NCBI RefSeq assembly: GCF_026626305.1 | Contig: NZ_JAPNUE010000002.1 | Coordinates: 310,001-374,000, forward strand | From: Frigidibacter sp. RF13 | GTDB lineage: Bacteria; Pseudomonadota; Alphaproteobacteria; Rhodobacterales; Rhodobacteraceae | DNA length: 64,000 nucleotides | Reading direction: 5' to 3' | Part shown: one piece after another, positions 10,458 to 19,372 of the stretch | Layout of the letters: each line of letters starts with the position of its first letter | How positions within the stretch are numbered: position 1 is the stretch's first letter | Notes under the pieces: generated by a model | The model's database searches: none | What the model was told of the DNA's origin: nothing | What the model saw: only the letters and a program-made list of their open reading frames with translations | Position numbers and translations under genes: made by a program

Positions 10458-10466
10458 TCGGCTGTC

Positions 10467-12047
10467 TCAATATCCAAGCGCGATCCCGTCCTTGCGCGGG
10501 TCGGAGGCGCCCAGAAGATACCCGCCTTCGCGATCGATGAAGATTGCCTGCGCGCCGCCGAGCGGGCCATCGGGTGAGGCGATCCTGTGGCCCTTGGCGG
10601 CAAGTGCCGCGCGCACCTCCTCCCCATAGCCGCGTTCCAGTTCCAGCCGGTCCTGATTGGCAAAGGCGCGGGGCGCGTCGATCGCCGTCTGTGGGTCCAT
10701 ACCGTAGGTGACCATGTTCGAGACGAAGCGGGCGTGCCCCGTGGGCTGATAGGCGCCGCCCATCACACCGAACGGCATGATCACCCGGTCCGCTTTCTTG
10801 AGCATACCCGGGATGATCGTGTGCATGGGCTTTCTGCCGCCACCCGCCTCGTTCGGGTGGCCCGATTCCAGCGAAAAGCCCGCGCCGCGGTTCTGGAAGA
10901 GAATGCCGTATTTTTCGGACGCGAGCCCGGCGCCGAAGCCCCAGTAGATCGAATAGATCAGCGAGACGGCCATCAGGTCGCGGTCGACGACGGTGATATA
11001 GACCGTGTCGCGATGAGCGGCGCCCGCGGCGGGCGGCGGGTTCGGCATCGCGCTATCGGGGTCGATCAGGGCGGCGAGGCGGCGCGCGGTTTCCGGCGCG
11101 AGCATATGGCCCAGCCGCGCCGTGCGGTCGGGGTCGGCGATGAAGCGGTTGCGGGCATCATAGGCAAGTTTCGCGGCCTCCGCTTCCAGGTGCAGGCGGT
11201 CGGGCCCGAGCGGGTCGAGGCCTGCCAGATCGAATTCCGACAGGATGTTTAGCAGCAGGATCGCGGTGGCGCCCTGGCCGTTTGGTGGATGCTCCAGAAG
11301 CTCGATCCCGCCATAATCGCCCGCGACCGGCTCGGTATAGGCGCAAACAGTCGCCGCAAGATCGCTTTCGGTATGGCTGCCGCCGAGCGCGCGAAGACTA
11401 CGGATCATGTCTTCGGCGACCGGCCCTTCATAGAAGCCCGCGCGTCCATCACGCGCGATTCGCTCCATGACCTCGGCCTGTCCGGGGGCGCGGAAGATCG
11501 CGCCGGTTGCGGGGGCTGCGCCGTTTACCAGATAGAAATCGCGGGCCGCACCGGCGAGGCGGGCGCCATCGTCAGCCCAGTCGAAGGCGACACGCGGTGC
11601 GACCGGAACACCCTCGCGCGCATAGCGGATTGCGGGCGCGAGCGTGGGGCCGAGGCCAAGGCGCCCCCAGTCGGCCGACAGGCGGCAAAGCGCATCGACC
11701 GCACCGGGAAGGGTCGCCGCCTGGACGCTCTCGGTCGGGATCGATGACCAGCCTTTCGCGCGCAGCGCCGCCGCGTCGAGGCCCGCAGGCGCGCGGCCAG
11801 AGCCGTTCAGGCCGACGACCCGCTCCTCCCCCGCCGGTTTCAGCAGCACGAAGCAATCGCCGCCCAGCCCGCACATCTGCGGTTCGGCGATGTTCAGCAC
11901 CATCGCCCCGGCAATCGCGGCATCAACGGCATTGCCGCCCGCCTGAAGGATCGAGACCGCCGTCTGCGCGGCAAGCGGATGAGAGGTGGCGCACATCCCG
12001 TTGGTCGCAAAGACGGCAGAGCGGCCCGGTCTTTCGAAATCGCGCAT
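10467..12047 (-). CDS. ggt: Gamma-glutamyltransferase family protein
   Basis: This 526-aa Ntn-hydrolase precursor has the N-terminal ATSHPLAAQTA and GGNAVDAAIA segments typical of GGT. The autocleavage site DTVYITVVD places the nucleophile at about T348. A later PMHTIIPGM and GVMGGAYQP fit the small subunit. No signal peptide is evident, so it is probably cytoplasmic and closer to GGT-like hydrolases (YwrD type) than to periplasmic Ggt. It should hydrolyse or transfer gamma-glutamyl groups from glutathione-like substrates. A cephalosporin-acylase-like activity cannot be excluded. Confidence 0.9.
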   Translation of the reverse strand: MRDFERPGRSAVFATNGMCATSHPLAAQTAVSILQAGGNAVDAAIAGAMVLNIAEPQMCGLGGDCFVLLKPAGEERVVGLNGSGRAPAGLDAAALRAKGWSSIPTESVQAATLPGAVDALCRLSADWGRLGLGPTLAPAIRYAREGVPVAPRVAFDWADDGARLAGAARDFYLVNGAAPATGAIFRAPGQAEVMERIARDGRAGFYEGPVAEDMIRSLRALGGSHTESDLAATVCAYTEPVAGDYGGIELLEHPPNGQGATAILLLNILSEFDLAGLDPLGPDRLHLEAEAAKLAYDARNRFIADPDRTARLGHMLAPETARRLAALIDPDSAMPNPPPAAGAAHRDTVYITVVDRDLMAVSLIYSIYWGFGAGLASEKYGILFQNRGAGFSLESGHPNEAGGGRKPMHTIIPGMLKKADRVIMPFGVMGGAYQPTGHARFVSNMVTYGMDPQTAIDAPRAFANQDRLELERGYGEEVRAALAAKGHRIASPDGPLGGAQAIFIDREGGYLLGASDPRKDGIALGY

Positions 12048-12279
12048 GGTCTTCCTCCGCAGATCCGTGCGGGGAGCCTAGGAAGCAGCAGACCGAAAGG
12101 AAAGACCTCGGCGGCACGAAAAGGGGGCTAAAAACGCACCGCCGAGGGAAGCTCTGAAAGCTACAGCGTGACAATGGCGGGTGATTGTGGCGGCACGCAG
12201 AAATGATGATGGCTCAAATGAGAACAATTGCCGTATCCGCGCGGCATCGTTTCTTGTCCGTTGCGGGTTCCCGCAGGGT

Positions 12280-12798
12280 TTAACCGCCTGCGACACGCTG
12301 GCGGGCGACCATATCGCGGTCTGGGTCGCGGCACGCCTTCCAACTGACCGGGATTCGGAAAGTCAGCCGGTTAGCGCGGGCGGTGCGCTCGTAGATCAGA
12401 TCGGCGGTCAGCGACCGGATCAGACTCCAACCCCAACCGCCTTCGGGCAAGAGGTCAAGCTCGTCAGAGATGTCGGGCAGGCGCCCGTCGGGCAGAACCA
12501 GGCTTGGCATCGGATGGCCGTCATCCTCGACCCTGCAGGCAAGGCCCTCTTCGATCGGGGTCAGGAATAGGCGGATACGCCCCGGCGGGCAGCGCGCATA
12601 GGCATGTTCGACGATATTGTTCAGAACCTCAGCCAGCACGATCTCCACCGTGCCGCGATCGGGTTCTGCAAGCCCGTCGCCCAGATGCGCCATGATGCGA
12701 CCCAGAACGCGCCGCACCTCTCGCTCGCTCGCCTGAAGGCGAAAGCGGGCGCTTTCCCCCGCTTGGTCGGGCGCGTGCGCGGTGGCGTCAGACTGCAT
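12280..12798 (-). CDS. rbaW: RsbW/RbaW-like anti-sigma factor serine kinase (HATPase)
   Basis: This 172-aa GHKL ATPase has an N-box EVLNNIVEHA (N60/N61), a G1 box EDDGHPMP (D93-G94) and a Gly-rich lid EGGWGWSLIR. No sensor or histidine-phosphorylation domain is present, which fits a SpoIIAB/RsbW-type kinase. In a partner switch such a kinase binds a sigma factor and phosphorylates its STAS antagonist. The STAS gene lies immediately upstream with an 11-nt overlap. In Rhodobacter capsulatus the pair is called RbaV/RbaW and influences gene transfer agent production. Orthology here is inferred from domain pairing and taxon. No sigma factor or PP2C phosphatase is in the window. Confidence 0.78.
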   Translation of the reverse strand: MQSDATAHAPDQAGESARFRLQASEREVRRVLGRIMAHLGDGLAEPDRGTVEIVLAEVLNNIVEHAYARCPPGRIRLFLTPIEEGLACRVEDDGHPMPSLVLPDGRLPDISDELDLLPEGGWGWSLIRSLTADLIYERTARANRLTFRIPVSWKACRDPDRDMVARQRVAGG

Positions 12799-13126
12799 GC
12801 CTCATGCCCTCGCCAGGAACCTCGGGGTGAATGGCAAAGACCGAATCCATGCGGGTCATGTGAAAGACCTTGCCCACGGTCGGCGTCAGGGCCGCCAGTT
12901 CCAGCTTCGTCGCCGGGGCGAGAAGCTTCATCACCGCGACGATGGCGCCAAGGCCCGAACTGTCGACGAAGCCGACGCGCCCCATGTCGAGGATGACGCG
13001 GCCCGAGGCGCCGGCCGCAAGTTCGCGCATCCGGTCCTTGAACTGGATGGCGACGGAGGCGTCGATCCGCTCCTCCTCCACCCTCACCACCTGCGCGCCG
13101 TCAATCATTTCGGATGTGAGTTTCAT
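12788..13126 (-). CDS. rbaV: STAS-domain anti-sigma factor antagonist (RbaV-like)
   Basis: This 112-aa single STAS domain contains the phosphorylation loop VGFVDSSGLGAIV. S57, the second Ser of DSSG, is the expected target of the neighbouring kinase. Unphosphorylated STAS protein would sequester the kinase and release its sigma factor. The gene precedes and overlaps rbaW, so both are made from one message. The ATG at 13126 follows a GAGAGG-like site. The start, length and loop are all normal for the family. Confidence 0.83.
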   Translation of the reverse strand: MKLTSEMIDGAQVVRVEEERIDASVAIQFKDRMRELAAGASGRVILDMGRVGFVDSSGLGAIVAVMKLLAPATKLELAALTPTVGKVFHMTRMDSVFAIHPEVPGEGMRHAV

Positions 13127-13259
13127 CGGCCCTCTCCGTACCGCCGTCCGGACAGAGCCTAGGGGCCAATCCTTACCAATCGGTATCCGTCGGCCGGGCA
13201 GCCCATGGGAATCGTCGCTTCAGGGCGCTATGACGTCCGAAAGCGCACGAGAGACAGAC

Positions 13260-13712
13260 ATGCCCGACTATACCGCCCTTGCCGCCGCGATCGAAAGCCT
13301 GACCCATGGCGAGACCGACGAGGTATCTCTGATGGCCACTGTCGCCTGCGAGGTCCATCATTCGGACGCACGTTTTGACTGGACGGGTTTCTACAGGGTC
13401 GTGGGGCCCGAACTTCTGAAGATCGGCCCCTATCAGGGCGGACACGGCTGCCTTGTCATCCCCTTCTCACGCGGGGTCTGCGGGGCGGCCGCCCGCACCG
13501 GCGAGGTGCAGCTTGTCCCCGATGTCGATGCCTTCCCCGGCCACATCGCCTGCGCTTCTTCGACCCGATCCGAGATCGTCCTGCCGGTCTTCGGGCGCGG
13601 CGGTCGGCTGATCGGCGTCTTCGATATCGACAGCGATCTGCCCGCGGCCTTTACCGAGGAAGACGCGCGCGAACTCAGCGCAATCCTCGAGTCGGTTTTC
13701 GGCGCACTTTGA
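13260..13712 (+). CDS. GAF-domain free methionine-(R)-sulfoxide reductase (fRMsr)
   Basis: This 150-aa GAF protein has the fRMsr pattern FDWTGFYRV, HGCLVIPFSRGVCG and HIACASSTRSEIVLPV. The cysteines in HGC, GVC and IAC correspond to the catalytic and resolving positions of that family. It should reduce free Met-R-sulfoxide in the cytoplasm using thioredoxin. An in-frame ATG at 13230 would add ten residues; 13260 gives the usual family length. It is divergent from the rbaV/rbaW pair and near other Met-sulfoxide repair genes in the window. Confidence 0.87.
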   Translation: MPDYTALAAAIESLTHGETDEVSLMATVACEVHHSDARFDWTGFYRVVGPELLKIGPYQGGHGCLVIPFSRGVCGAAARTGEVQLVPDVDAFPGHIACASSTRSEIVLPVFGRGGRLIGVFDIDSDLPAAFTEEDARELSAILESVFGAL

Positions 13713-13758
13713 CGTATCCGGTTGTTGCGCGCGCCGGGTGCCATGACAGGATGGCGCC

Positions 13759-14532
13759 ATGAGCGATACAACACCCCATCCCGGTTCCTGCCTGTGCGGC
13801 GCTGTTGCCTTCACAGCGACAGGCCCTTTGCGCGATGTCCTGGGCTGCCATTGCAGCCAATGCCGCAAGACCTCCGGCCACTATTGGGCGGCAACCTCGG
13901 TGCCGCTTGAGCGGTTCGAGATCACCACGGACGAAGGTCTTGTATGGTTTCGCTCGTCCGCGACGGCGGAGCGCGGGTTCTGTCGCCGCTGCGGCGCGAG
14001 CCTGTTCTGGAAACCCGAGGGCGAGGGCCGCATGGCCATCGCGCCCGGCGCCTTCGACGATGCGCCGCCCTTCACGCTCTCGGGCCATATCTTCACCGAG
14101 GATGCGGGCGACTATTACGCCCCCGATGGCCCACCGCCGACGCCCGGCCCAGAACAGGCGGACCTGTCCTGCGGCTGCCTCTGCGGCGATGTCGCCTTTT
14201 CGGTTTCCGGTCCGGCAGGCGAGGTCTGGGCCTGCCACTGTGACCAGTGCCGCAAGCTTTCCGGCCACTACTCAGCGTCCTTCGATGCCGATGAGGCGAC
14301 GCTGCGCTACCGCGCGAAACGCAACCTTTCCGAATACAGAACGCCGGGCGGCGGTACACGCGGCTTCTGCAGCGGTTGTGGGTCGAGCCTGTGGTTCCGG
14401 TCCGCTGACGGAGAGTTCTCGGTCGAGGCGGGCTGCGTCGATGGCCCGACCGGCGGCCAATTGGCCCGCCATATCTTCACCGACAGCAAGGGCGCCTATT
14501 ACGCGATCGACGACGGCCTGCCGCAGGAATAG
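13759..14532 (+). CDS. Tandem GFA (glutathione-dependent formaldehyde-activating-like) domain protein
   Basis: This 257-aa protein consists of two GFA domains in a row. The first has GSCLCGAVAF, GCHCSQCRKTSGHYW and GFCRRCGASLFW (residues 9-85). The second repeats these as CGCLCGDVAF, ACHCDQCRKLSGHYS and GFCSGCGSSLWF (residues 137-213). These Cys sets bind zinc in the family. Members have been linked to formaldehyde-glutathione adducts, but that role is disputed and no substrate is assigned. Most GFA proteins carry one domain. A separate single-domain GFA gene lies at 34932. Confidence 0.88.
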   Translation: MSDTTPHPGSCLCGAVAFTATGPLRDVLGCHCSQCRKTSGHYWAATSVPLERFEITTDEGLVWFRSSATAERGFCRRCGASLFWKPEGEGRMAIAPGAFDDAPPFTLSGHIFTEDAGDYYAPDGPPPTPGPEQADLSCGCLCGDVAFSVSGPAGEVWACHCDQCRKLSGHYSASFDADEATLRYRAKRNLSEYRTPGGGTRGFCSGCGSSLWFRSADGEFSVEAGCVDGPTGGQLARHIFTDSKGAYYAIDDGLPQE

Positions 14533-14550
14533 CCAAAGCCGCAAAAGAAA

Positions 14551-14577
14551 AACCCCTGCGGCCGGGCCCCAGGGGTT
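14551..14577 (-). terminator. Rho-independent terminator of rpsU
   Basis: An inverted repeat AACCCCTG/CAGGGGTT encloses a GC-rich loop. Read on the minus strand it follows the rpsU stop and is followed by a T-run (the A-rich stretch at 14543-14550 on the plus strand). The plus-strand tandem-GFA gene ends at 14532, so the hairpin may serve both convergent genes. Confidence 0.75.
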
Positions 14578-14625
14578 GATCTTGGCGCGGGGTTGCCCCC
14601 GCCAACGTTCCGAGCCTTCGGGCGC

Positions 14626-14832
14626 TTAGAGAGCACCTTCGCGCTGGGCCTTCTTGCGTGCCAGTTTACGGGCACGACGGATGGCCTCGGCTTGCTCGCG
14701 GGCTTTCTTCACGGACGGCTTCTCGAAATGCTGCTTGAGCTTCATTTCGCGAAACACGCCTTCCCGCTGAAGTTTCTTCTTCAGGGCGCGAAGAGCCTGT
14801 TCGACGTTATTGTCGCGAACGCTGACCTGCAT
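14626..14832 (-). CDS. rpsU: 30S ribosomal protein S21
   Basis: This 68-aa basic protein is S21: [20 protein letters not shown], then a Lys/Arg-rich C-terminus. It binds near the 3' end of 16S rRNA and takes part in initiation. The ribosome-binding site GGAAGG lies 12 nt before the ATG, an unusually long spacing, and a small palindrome fills the gap (see 14833-14850). The gene has its own terminator and no co-oriented neighbour close by. Confidence 0.97.
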   Translation of the reverse strand: MQVSVRDNNVEQALRALKKKLQREGVFREMKLKQHFEKPSVKKAREQAEAIRRARKLARKKAQREGAL

Positions 14833-14850
14833 GTGGTGTCACCACCTTCC
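14833..14850 (-). promoter_or_regulatory. rpsU ribosome-binding site with palindrome in the spacer
   Basis: On the minus strand the Shine-Dalgarno GGAAGG is followed by GTGGTGACACCAC, a 13-bp palindrome that ends directly against the ATG. A stem GUGG/CCAC with a 5-nt loop would shorten the effective SD-to-start distance from 12 nt, or could block initiation. The fold is inferred from base pairing only. Confidence 0.45.
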
Positions 14851-14959
14851 TAAGTTAGAGTTGCTTCAAGTCGCAGGAGGCGCCCCCATAGCAGGGGATT
14901 GGGCTTTTGTCCACCGCGCTGCCGGGGTAAAAGAAAACATGCAAGGGAAATCCAGCGAC

Positions 14960-15625
14960 ATGGCGGACGCACGTACCCGGCTTCTGGCGGCGGCTTTGCC
15001 GCATGTGGCCTTCGACGGCTGGTCGGAGGCTTGTTTTACGGCGGCTTGCGCGGATGCGGGGATGGACCCGGCGCTTGGGCGGGTTCTCTGCCCGGCGGGC
15101 GCGCGCGACCTCGCCGCTGATTATCACCGCGCGGGCGACCGGGCGATGGAGGCGCGGCTGGCAGACACCGACCTTGCGGGGCTCAGGTTCCGCGACCGGG
15201 TGGCGACGGCGGTGCGGCTCAGGCTTCAGTCCGCGGACCGCGAGGTGGTGCGCAAGGGCGCTGCGCTTTTTGCCCTGCCGCAGAATGCGAGCCGGGGGGC
15301 AGAGCTGATCTGGGGCACGGCCGATGCGATCTGGCGGGCGCTCGGTGATACGTCCACGGATGTAAACTGGTACACCAAGCGAGCTACCCTGTCGGCGGTC
15401 TATGGATCGACCGTGCTCTACTGGCTCGGCGATGAAAGCGAAGGTCACGCTGCCACCTGGGCCTTCCTCGACCGGCGGATCGGCGATGTGATGCGCTTTG
15501 AAAAGGCCAAGGCCGATTTCCGCGCTTCGCCCTGGGCGAAGCTGCTCGCGGCCCCGCTGAAGGGGCTGGAGGCGATCCGCGCACCAGTGCGCGGGGCAGA
15601 CGATCTTCCCGGAAGAAAGGGCTGA
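14960..15625 (+). CDS. coq9: COQ9 family ubiquinone biosynthesis protein
   Basis: This 221-aa protein has the COQ9 pattern: LLAAALPHVAFDGWSEACF at the N-terminus (TetR-like fold) and TDVNWYTKRATLSAVYGST followed by LYWLGDESEGHAATWAFLDRRI (residues 138-180). COQ9 binds lipid and supports COQ7-catalysed hydroxylation in ubiquinone synthesis. The start at 14960 has AAGGGA 10 nt upstream; an in-frame ATG at 14939 adds seven residues. The next gene, a quinone oxidoreductase, starts 2 nt after its stop. Confidence 0.9.
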   Translation: MADARTRLLAAALPHVAFDGWSEACFTAACADAGMDPALGRVLCPAGARDLAADYHRAGDRAMEARLADTDLAGLRFRDRVATAVRLRLQSADREVVRKGAALFALPQNASRGAELIWGTADAIWRALGDTSTDVNWYTKRATLSAVYGSTVLYWLGDESEGHAATWAFLDRRIGDVMRFEKAKADFRASPWAKLLAAPLKGLEAIRAPVRGADDLPGRKG

Positions 15626-15627
15626 GG

Positions 15628-16617
15628 ATGGACCTTCCAGAGGTGATGCGGGCGGTGGAAATCACCCGCCCGGGCGGGCCGGATGTGCTTCAGCTTTGCG
15701 AACGGCCCGTGCCTCGTCCGGGCGCGGGTCAGATCCTGGTCGAGGTGGCCTATGCCGGCGTGAACCGCCCCGATGCGCTGCAGCGCGCGGGCGCCTATGC
15801 GCCGCCGCCCTCGGCCTCTCCCCTGCCAGGGCTGGAGGCGGCGGGCCGGGTCGCGGCCGTCGGTCCCGGGGTTGCCGAATGGCGGGTGGGCGATCAGGTC
15901 TGCGCCCTTCTGCCGGGTGGCGGTTATGCCGATTATGTCGTGACACCCGCCGCCCATGCGCTGCCGGTCCCCAAGGGGATGGTTCTGCGCGAAGCGGCCT
16001 GCCTGCCGGAGACCTTCTTTACCGTCTGGACCAATGTGTTCCAGCGTGGCGGGCTGAAAGCGGGTGAGCGTTTCCTTGTCCATGGCGGCACCTCCGGCAT
16101 CGGGACAACGGCGATACAGCTCGCATCGCTCTTCGGTGCCCGGGTCTTCACCACCGCCGGATCGGACGAGAAATGCGCGGTCGCCGCGCGCCTCGGCGCG
16201 GAACGCGCGATCAATTACCGGACAGAGGATTTCGTCGCGATCCTGAAGGCCGAAGGCGGCGCCGACCTGATCCTCGACATGGTGGGGGGCGACTACTTGC
16301 CGCGCAACGTGCAAGCTTTGGCCGATGACGGGAGGCTGGTGCAGATCGCCTTCCTGCAGGGGCCGAAGGTCGAACTGAACTTCGCCCAGGTGATGTCACG
16401 GCGGCTGACGATCACCGGATCGACGCTACGCCCGCAATCCGACGTGGCCAAGGCACGGATCGCAGTCGATCTTCGCACCCATGTCTGGCCCTTGCTCGAT
16501 GCCGGGCGGATCGCGCCGGTGATGGACAGCGAATTTCCCCTTGCCGCCGCGGCCGACGCCCACCGGCGCATCGAAGGCGCCGACCATATCGGGAAGATCG
16601 TCCTGAAACTGCGATAG
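15628..16617 (+). CDS. NAD(P)H quinone oxidoreductase, medium-chain dehydrogenase family
   Basis: This 329-aa protein is of the QOR/PIG3 type. It has AYAGVNRPDALQRAG near the N-terminus, a nucleotide-binding motif HGGTSGIGTTAIQLA (about residues 151-165), and no zinc-binding Cys set. It reduces quinones or enals with NADPH. It starts 2 nt after the COQ9 gene and is probably co-transcribed, which fits a role near quinone metabolism. The exact substrate is unknown. It converges on fahA with 5 nt between stops. Confidence 0.9.
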   Translation: MDLPEVMRAVEITRPGGPDVLQLCERPVPRPGAGQILVEVAYAGVNRPDALQRAGAYAPPPSASPLPGLEAAGRVAAVGPGVAEWRVGDQVCALLPGGGYADYVVTPAAHALPVPKGMVLREAACLPETFFTVWTNVFQRGGLKAGERFLVHGGTSGIGTTAIQLASLFGARVFTTAGSDEKCAVAARLGAERAINYRTEDFVAILKAEGGADLILDMVGGDYLPRNVQALADDGRLVQIAFLQGPKVELNFAQVMSRRLTITGSTLRPQSDVAKARIAVDLRTHVWPLLDAGRIAPVMDSEFPLAAAADAHRRIEGADHIGKIVLKLR

Positions 16618-16622
16618 AGCCC

Positions 16623-17879
16623 TTAGTCCCGCCGGTAAGGATCGGCGAGCGCCGGAATGACCTTGCCGGTGCAATCGCCAAAGCCGATCCGGTAGCCTTC
16701 ACCCTGCGCATGGCCGCGCAGGGTCAGCTCATCGCCATCCTCGATGAAACTGCGGCGCCCGCCTGCGATCTCGAACAGTTCCTTCCCGCCCCACGAGAGC
16801 TCCAGAAGGCTGCCCCGGCTCTCTTTCACCGGACCCGAGATCGTGCCGGACCCCAGAAGATCACCGGTGTTCATCGCGCAGCCGGAGGTCGTGTGATGGG
16901 CAAGCTGCTGGGCGGCGGAATAATACATCTCGGCATAATTGGTGCGGCTGATCACCGTCTCCGTGCCGCCCTCGGGCGTCAGCCCCACCTCCAGCGCGAT
17001 GTCGTAGAGCATGGGGCGCGGCTCGGCCAGATAGGGCAGAAGCGGCTTTTCGCGGGCGGGCGTCGAAGTGCGGAACGGCTCCAGCGCCGCCTTCATCACG
17101 ATCCAGGGGCTGATCGTCGTGGCGGTCGCCTTCGACTGGAACGGGCCCAGCGGCTGATACTCCCAGGCCTGGATATCGCGTGCCGACCAATCGTTCAGCA
17201 GCACATAGCCGAAGATCATCGAGTCGGCCTCCGCTACCGTCACCGGCTGGCCGTGTTCGGACGGCAGGCCGACGACCGCGCCTAGTTCCAGCTCGATATC
17301 GAACCGGGCCGAGGGCGCGAAACGCGGCGCGGCATCGTCCGGTCCCTTCACCTGCCCCCAGGGGCGGCGAACATCCGTGCCCGAAACAACCACCGACGAG
17401 GCGCGGCCGTTATAGCCGATCGGAATATGCAGCCAGTTCGGCGGCAGCGCATTCTCAGGGCCCCGGAACATGGTGCCCACGTTGAAGGCATGATGCCGAC
17501 CGGCGTAGAAATCGGTATATTCGCTGACGAGGAAGGGCAGATGCAACTCCACCTCGGCACGGGCATGAAGGTAGGGCTCCGCCACCCGCTCCGCGCCCTC
17601 CGCCAGAAGGGCGGTCACCTGGGCGCGCAAGTCGGCCCAGACCTCCGGCCCCGCCGCCATCACCTCGTTCCAGAACGGCACATCCAGAAGCGGCCCGCCG
17701 CCCAGCGTCAGAAGCCCCGCGGCCTCCAGCCCGCTCACATCCAGTACGAAATCGCCGATCGCCATGCAGCAGCGCGGCTCCTCCGCCCCGGTCGAGAAGA
17801 CGCCGCAGGGCAAATTGTTCAGCGGAAAATCCGCGTCTGGTGCATTGGCGCTTTCGACCCAGGATCGCTTCAGTCCCAT
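16623..17879 (-). CDS. fahA: Fumarylacetoacetase
   Basis: This 418-aa enzyme hydrolyses fumarylacetoacetate to fumarate and acetoacetate, the last step of homogentisate (Tyr/Phe) breakdown. The N-terminal domain starts MGLKRSWVESAN. Later segments DFYAGRHHAFNVGTMFRG, NDWSARDIQAWEYQPLGP and GDLLGSGTISGP carry the metal and catalytic residues of the FAH family. The start at 17879 matches family starts; an in-frame start at 17903 adds eight residues. It lies 72 nt downstream of hmgA on the same strand, separated by a GC palindrome (17901-17937). Confidence 0.95.
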   Translation of the reverse strand: MGLKRSWVESANAPDADFPLNNLPCGVFSTGAEEPRCCMAIGDFVLDVSGLEAAGLLTLGGGPLLDVPFWNEVMAAGPEVWADLRAQVTALLAEGAERVAEPYLHARAEVELHLPFLVSEYTDFYAGRHHAFNVGTMFRGPENALPPNWLHIPIGYNGRASSVVVSGTDVRRPWGQVKGPDDAAPRFAPSARFDIELELGAVVGLPSEHGQPVTVAEADSMIFGYVLLNDWSARDIQAWEYQPLGPFQSKATATTISPWIVMKAALEPFRTSTPAREKPLLPYLAEPRPMLYDIALEVGLTPEGGTETVISRTNYAEMYYSAAQQLAHHTTSGCAMNTGDLLGSGTISGPVKESRGSLLELSWGGKELFEIAGGRRSFIEDGDELTLRGHAQGEGYRIGFGDCTGKVIPALADPYRRD

Positions 17880-17900
17880 TCTTTGCCCTTCATCTTGGCT

Positions 17901-17937
17901 CAAATACCTCGGGGGGTCCGGGGGGCAGCGCCCCCCG
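17901..17937 (-). repeat. Dispersed GC palindrome, copy A (after hmgA)
   Basis: The plus strand reads AAATACCTC, then GGGGGGTCC and a hairpin GGGGGGC-AGC-GCCCCCC. The same arrangement occurs at 25203 and 55059. In each case the hairpin lies just after a stop codon with the TATTT end distal. It may act as a terminator or attenuator between hmgA and fahA. Confidence 0.75.
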
Positions 17938-17951
17938 CCTTGCTGCGGGGC

Positions 17952-19313
17952 CTATTTCACGCCCGGCGTGCCGTCGAACTTCTTCTCCAAGCTGCCCCAG
18001 CAGTCGATGTAATCTTCCTGCAGATGGCCCGCCTGCGCGGCGAAAGGCGTCAGATGCTGCGGGAAGCGGGTCTCGAACATGAAGCTCATCGTCTCGTCGA
18101 GCTTTTCCGGCCCCAGATCGGCATTCGAGGCGCCCTCGAAGGCGTTCTTGTCTGGCCCGTGCGGCAGCATGCAATTGTGCAGCGACATGCCGCCCGGCAC
18201 GAACCCCTTGGGCTTGGCGTCATAGACGCCGTAGATATTGCCCATCAGTTCCGACATGACATTCTTGTGGTACCACGGCGGGCGGAAGGTGTTTTCCGCC
18301 ACCATCCAGCGTTCTCGGAAGAGGACGAAATCGATGTTCGCGGTGCCCTCGATGCCGCTCGGCGCCGTCAGCACGGTGAAGATCGACGGATCGGGATGGT
18401 CAAACAGGATCGCGCCGACCGGGCAATAGGTGCGCAGGTCGTACTTCACCGGCGCGTAATTGCCGTGCCATGCGACGACATCCAGCGGCGAGTGGCCGAT
18501 CTTCGTCTCATGGAACTGGCCGCACCATTTCACCACCACGCGCGAGGGCACCTCGCGATCTTCGAAGGCCGCCACGGGCGTCTTGAAATCGCGCCGGTTG
18601 GCCATGCAGTTTGCGCCGATCGGCCCGCGGCCCGGCAACTGGAACTTCTGGCCGTAATTCTCGCAGACAAAACCGCGGGCCGGACCTTCCAGCACCTCGA
18701 CCCGGTAGACCAGACCGCGCGGCAGGATGGCGATTTCCTTGGGTTCGAGGTCGATAATACCAAGCTCGGTACAGAACCGCAGCCGCCCCTCCTGCGGCAC
18801 GACCAGAAGCTCGCCATCGGCCGAAAAGAAATAGTCGTCCTTCATCGATTCCGTCACCAGATAGACATGGCTCGCCATGCCGGTCTGGGTGTTCACATCG
18901 CCCGCAGTCACCATCGTCCGCATGCCGGTGACCCAGGTCAGCGGCTCGGCAGGCACCGGCAGCGGGTCCCAGCGATACTGACCGAGCGAGACGATATCGG
19001 GGTCGATGCAGGGCGCGGATTTCCAGAAGGGCACATCGATCTTGGTGAACCGGTGGGTGTGCTTCACCGAGGGCCGGATGCGGTAGCACCAGGTCCGCTC
19101 GTTCTGGTGCGAGGGTGCGGTGAAGGCGGTGCCGGACAATTGCTCGCCGTAAAGCCCGTAGTTGCACTTCTGGGGCGAGTTCATGCCCTGCGGGAGGGCG
19201 CCGGGCAGCGCCTCGGTCTCGAAATCATTGCCGAAACCCGGCATATAACCTTCGTGCGGGCCGGGTACGGACAGGGCACGGATCATGCCTTTCGGCAGCG
19301 CATGTGCGGTCAT
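17952..19313 (-). CDS. hmgA: Homogentisate 1,2-dioxygenase
   Basis: This 453-aa non-heme iron enzyme opens the homogentisate ring to maleylacetoacetate. It begins with the family signature [19 protein letters not shown] (from about residue 23) and [20 protein letters not shown]. Later come HFVNVAW-type segments such as [14 protein letters not shown] and [13 protein letters not shown]. The start at 19313 is chosen over an upstream in-frame start at 19391 because the latter would read through the promoter and operator. The gene is divergent from maiA and probably repressed by the MarR protein at 20091. Confidence 0.96.
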   Translation of the reverse strand: MTAHALPKGMIRALSVPGPHEGYMPGFGNDFETEALPGALPQGMNSPQKCNYGLYGEQLSGTAFTAPSHQNERTWCYRIRPSVKHTHRFTKIDVPFWKSAPCIDPDIVSLGQYRWDPLPVPAEPLTWVTGMRTMVTAGDVNTQTGMASHVYLVTESMKDDYFFSADGELLVVPQEGRLRFCTELGIIDLEPKEIAILPRGLVYRVEVLEGPARGFVCENYGQKFQLPGRGPIGANCMANRRDFKTPVAAFEDREVPSRVVVKWCGQFHETKIGHSPLDVVAWHGNYAPVKYDLRTYCPVGAILFDHPDPSIFTVLTAPSGIEGTANIDFVLFRERWMVAENTFRPPWYHKNVMSELMGNIYGVYDAKPKGFVPGGMSLHNCMLPHGPDKNAFEGASNADLGPEKLDETMSFMFETRFPQHLTPFAAQAGHLQEDYIDCWGSLEKKFDGTPGVK

Positions 19314-19372
19314 CTCATCCTCCACGAAACGGGGTCGGGCAGGGCAACGACTCCCTGCAAAGCTCGGGACAG

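Noticed and set aside
14551..14577. Terminator for the tandem-GFA gene only
   Set aside because: The T-run follows the hairpin on the minus strand, so it fits rpsU first. A shared use is possible but not shown.
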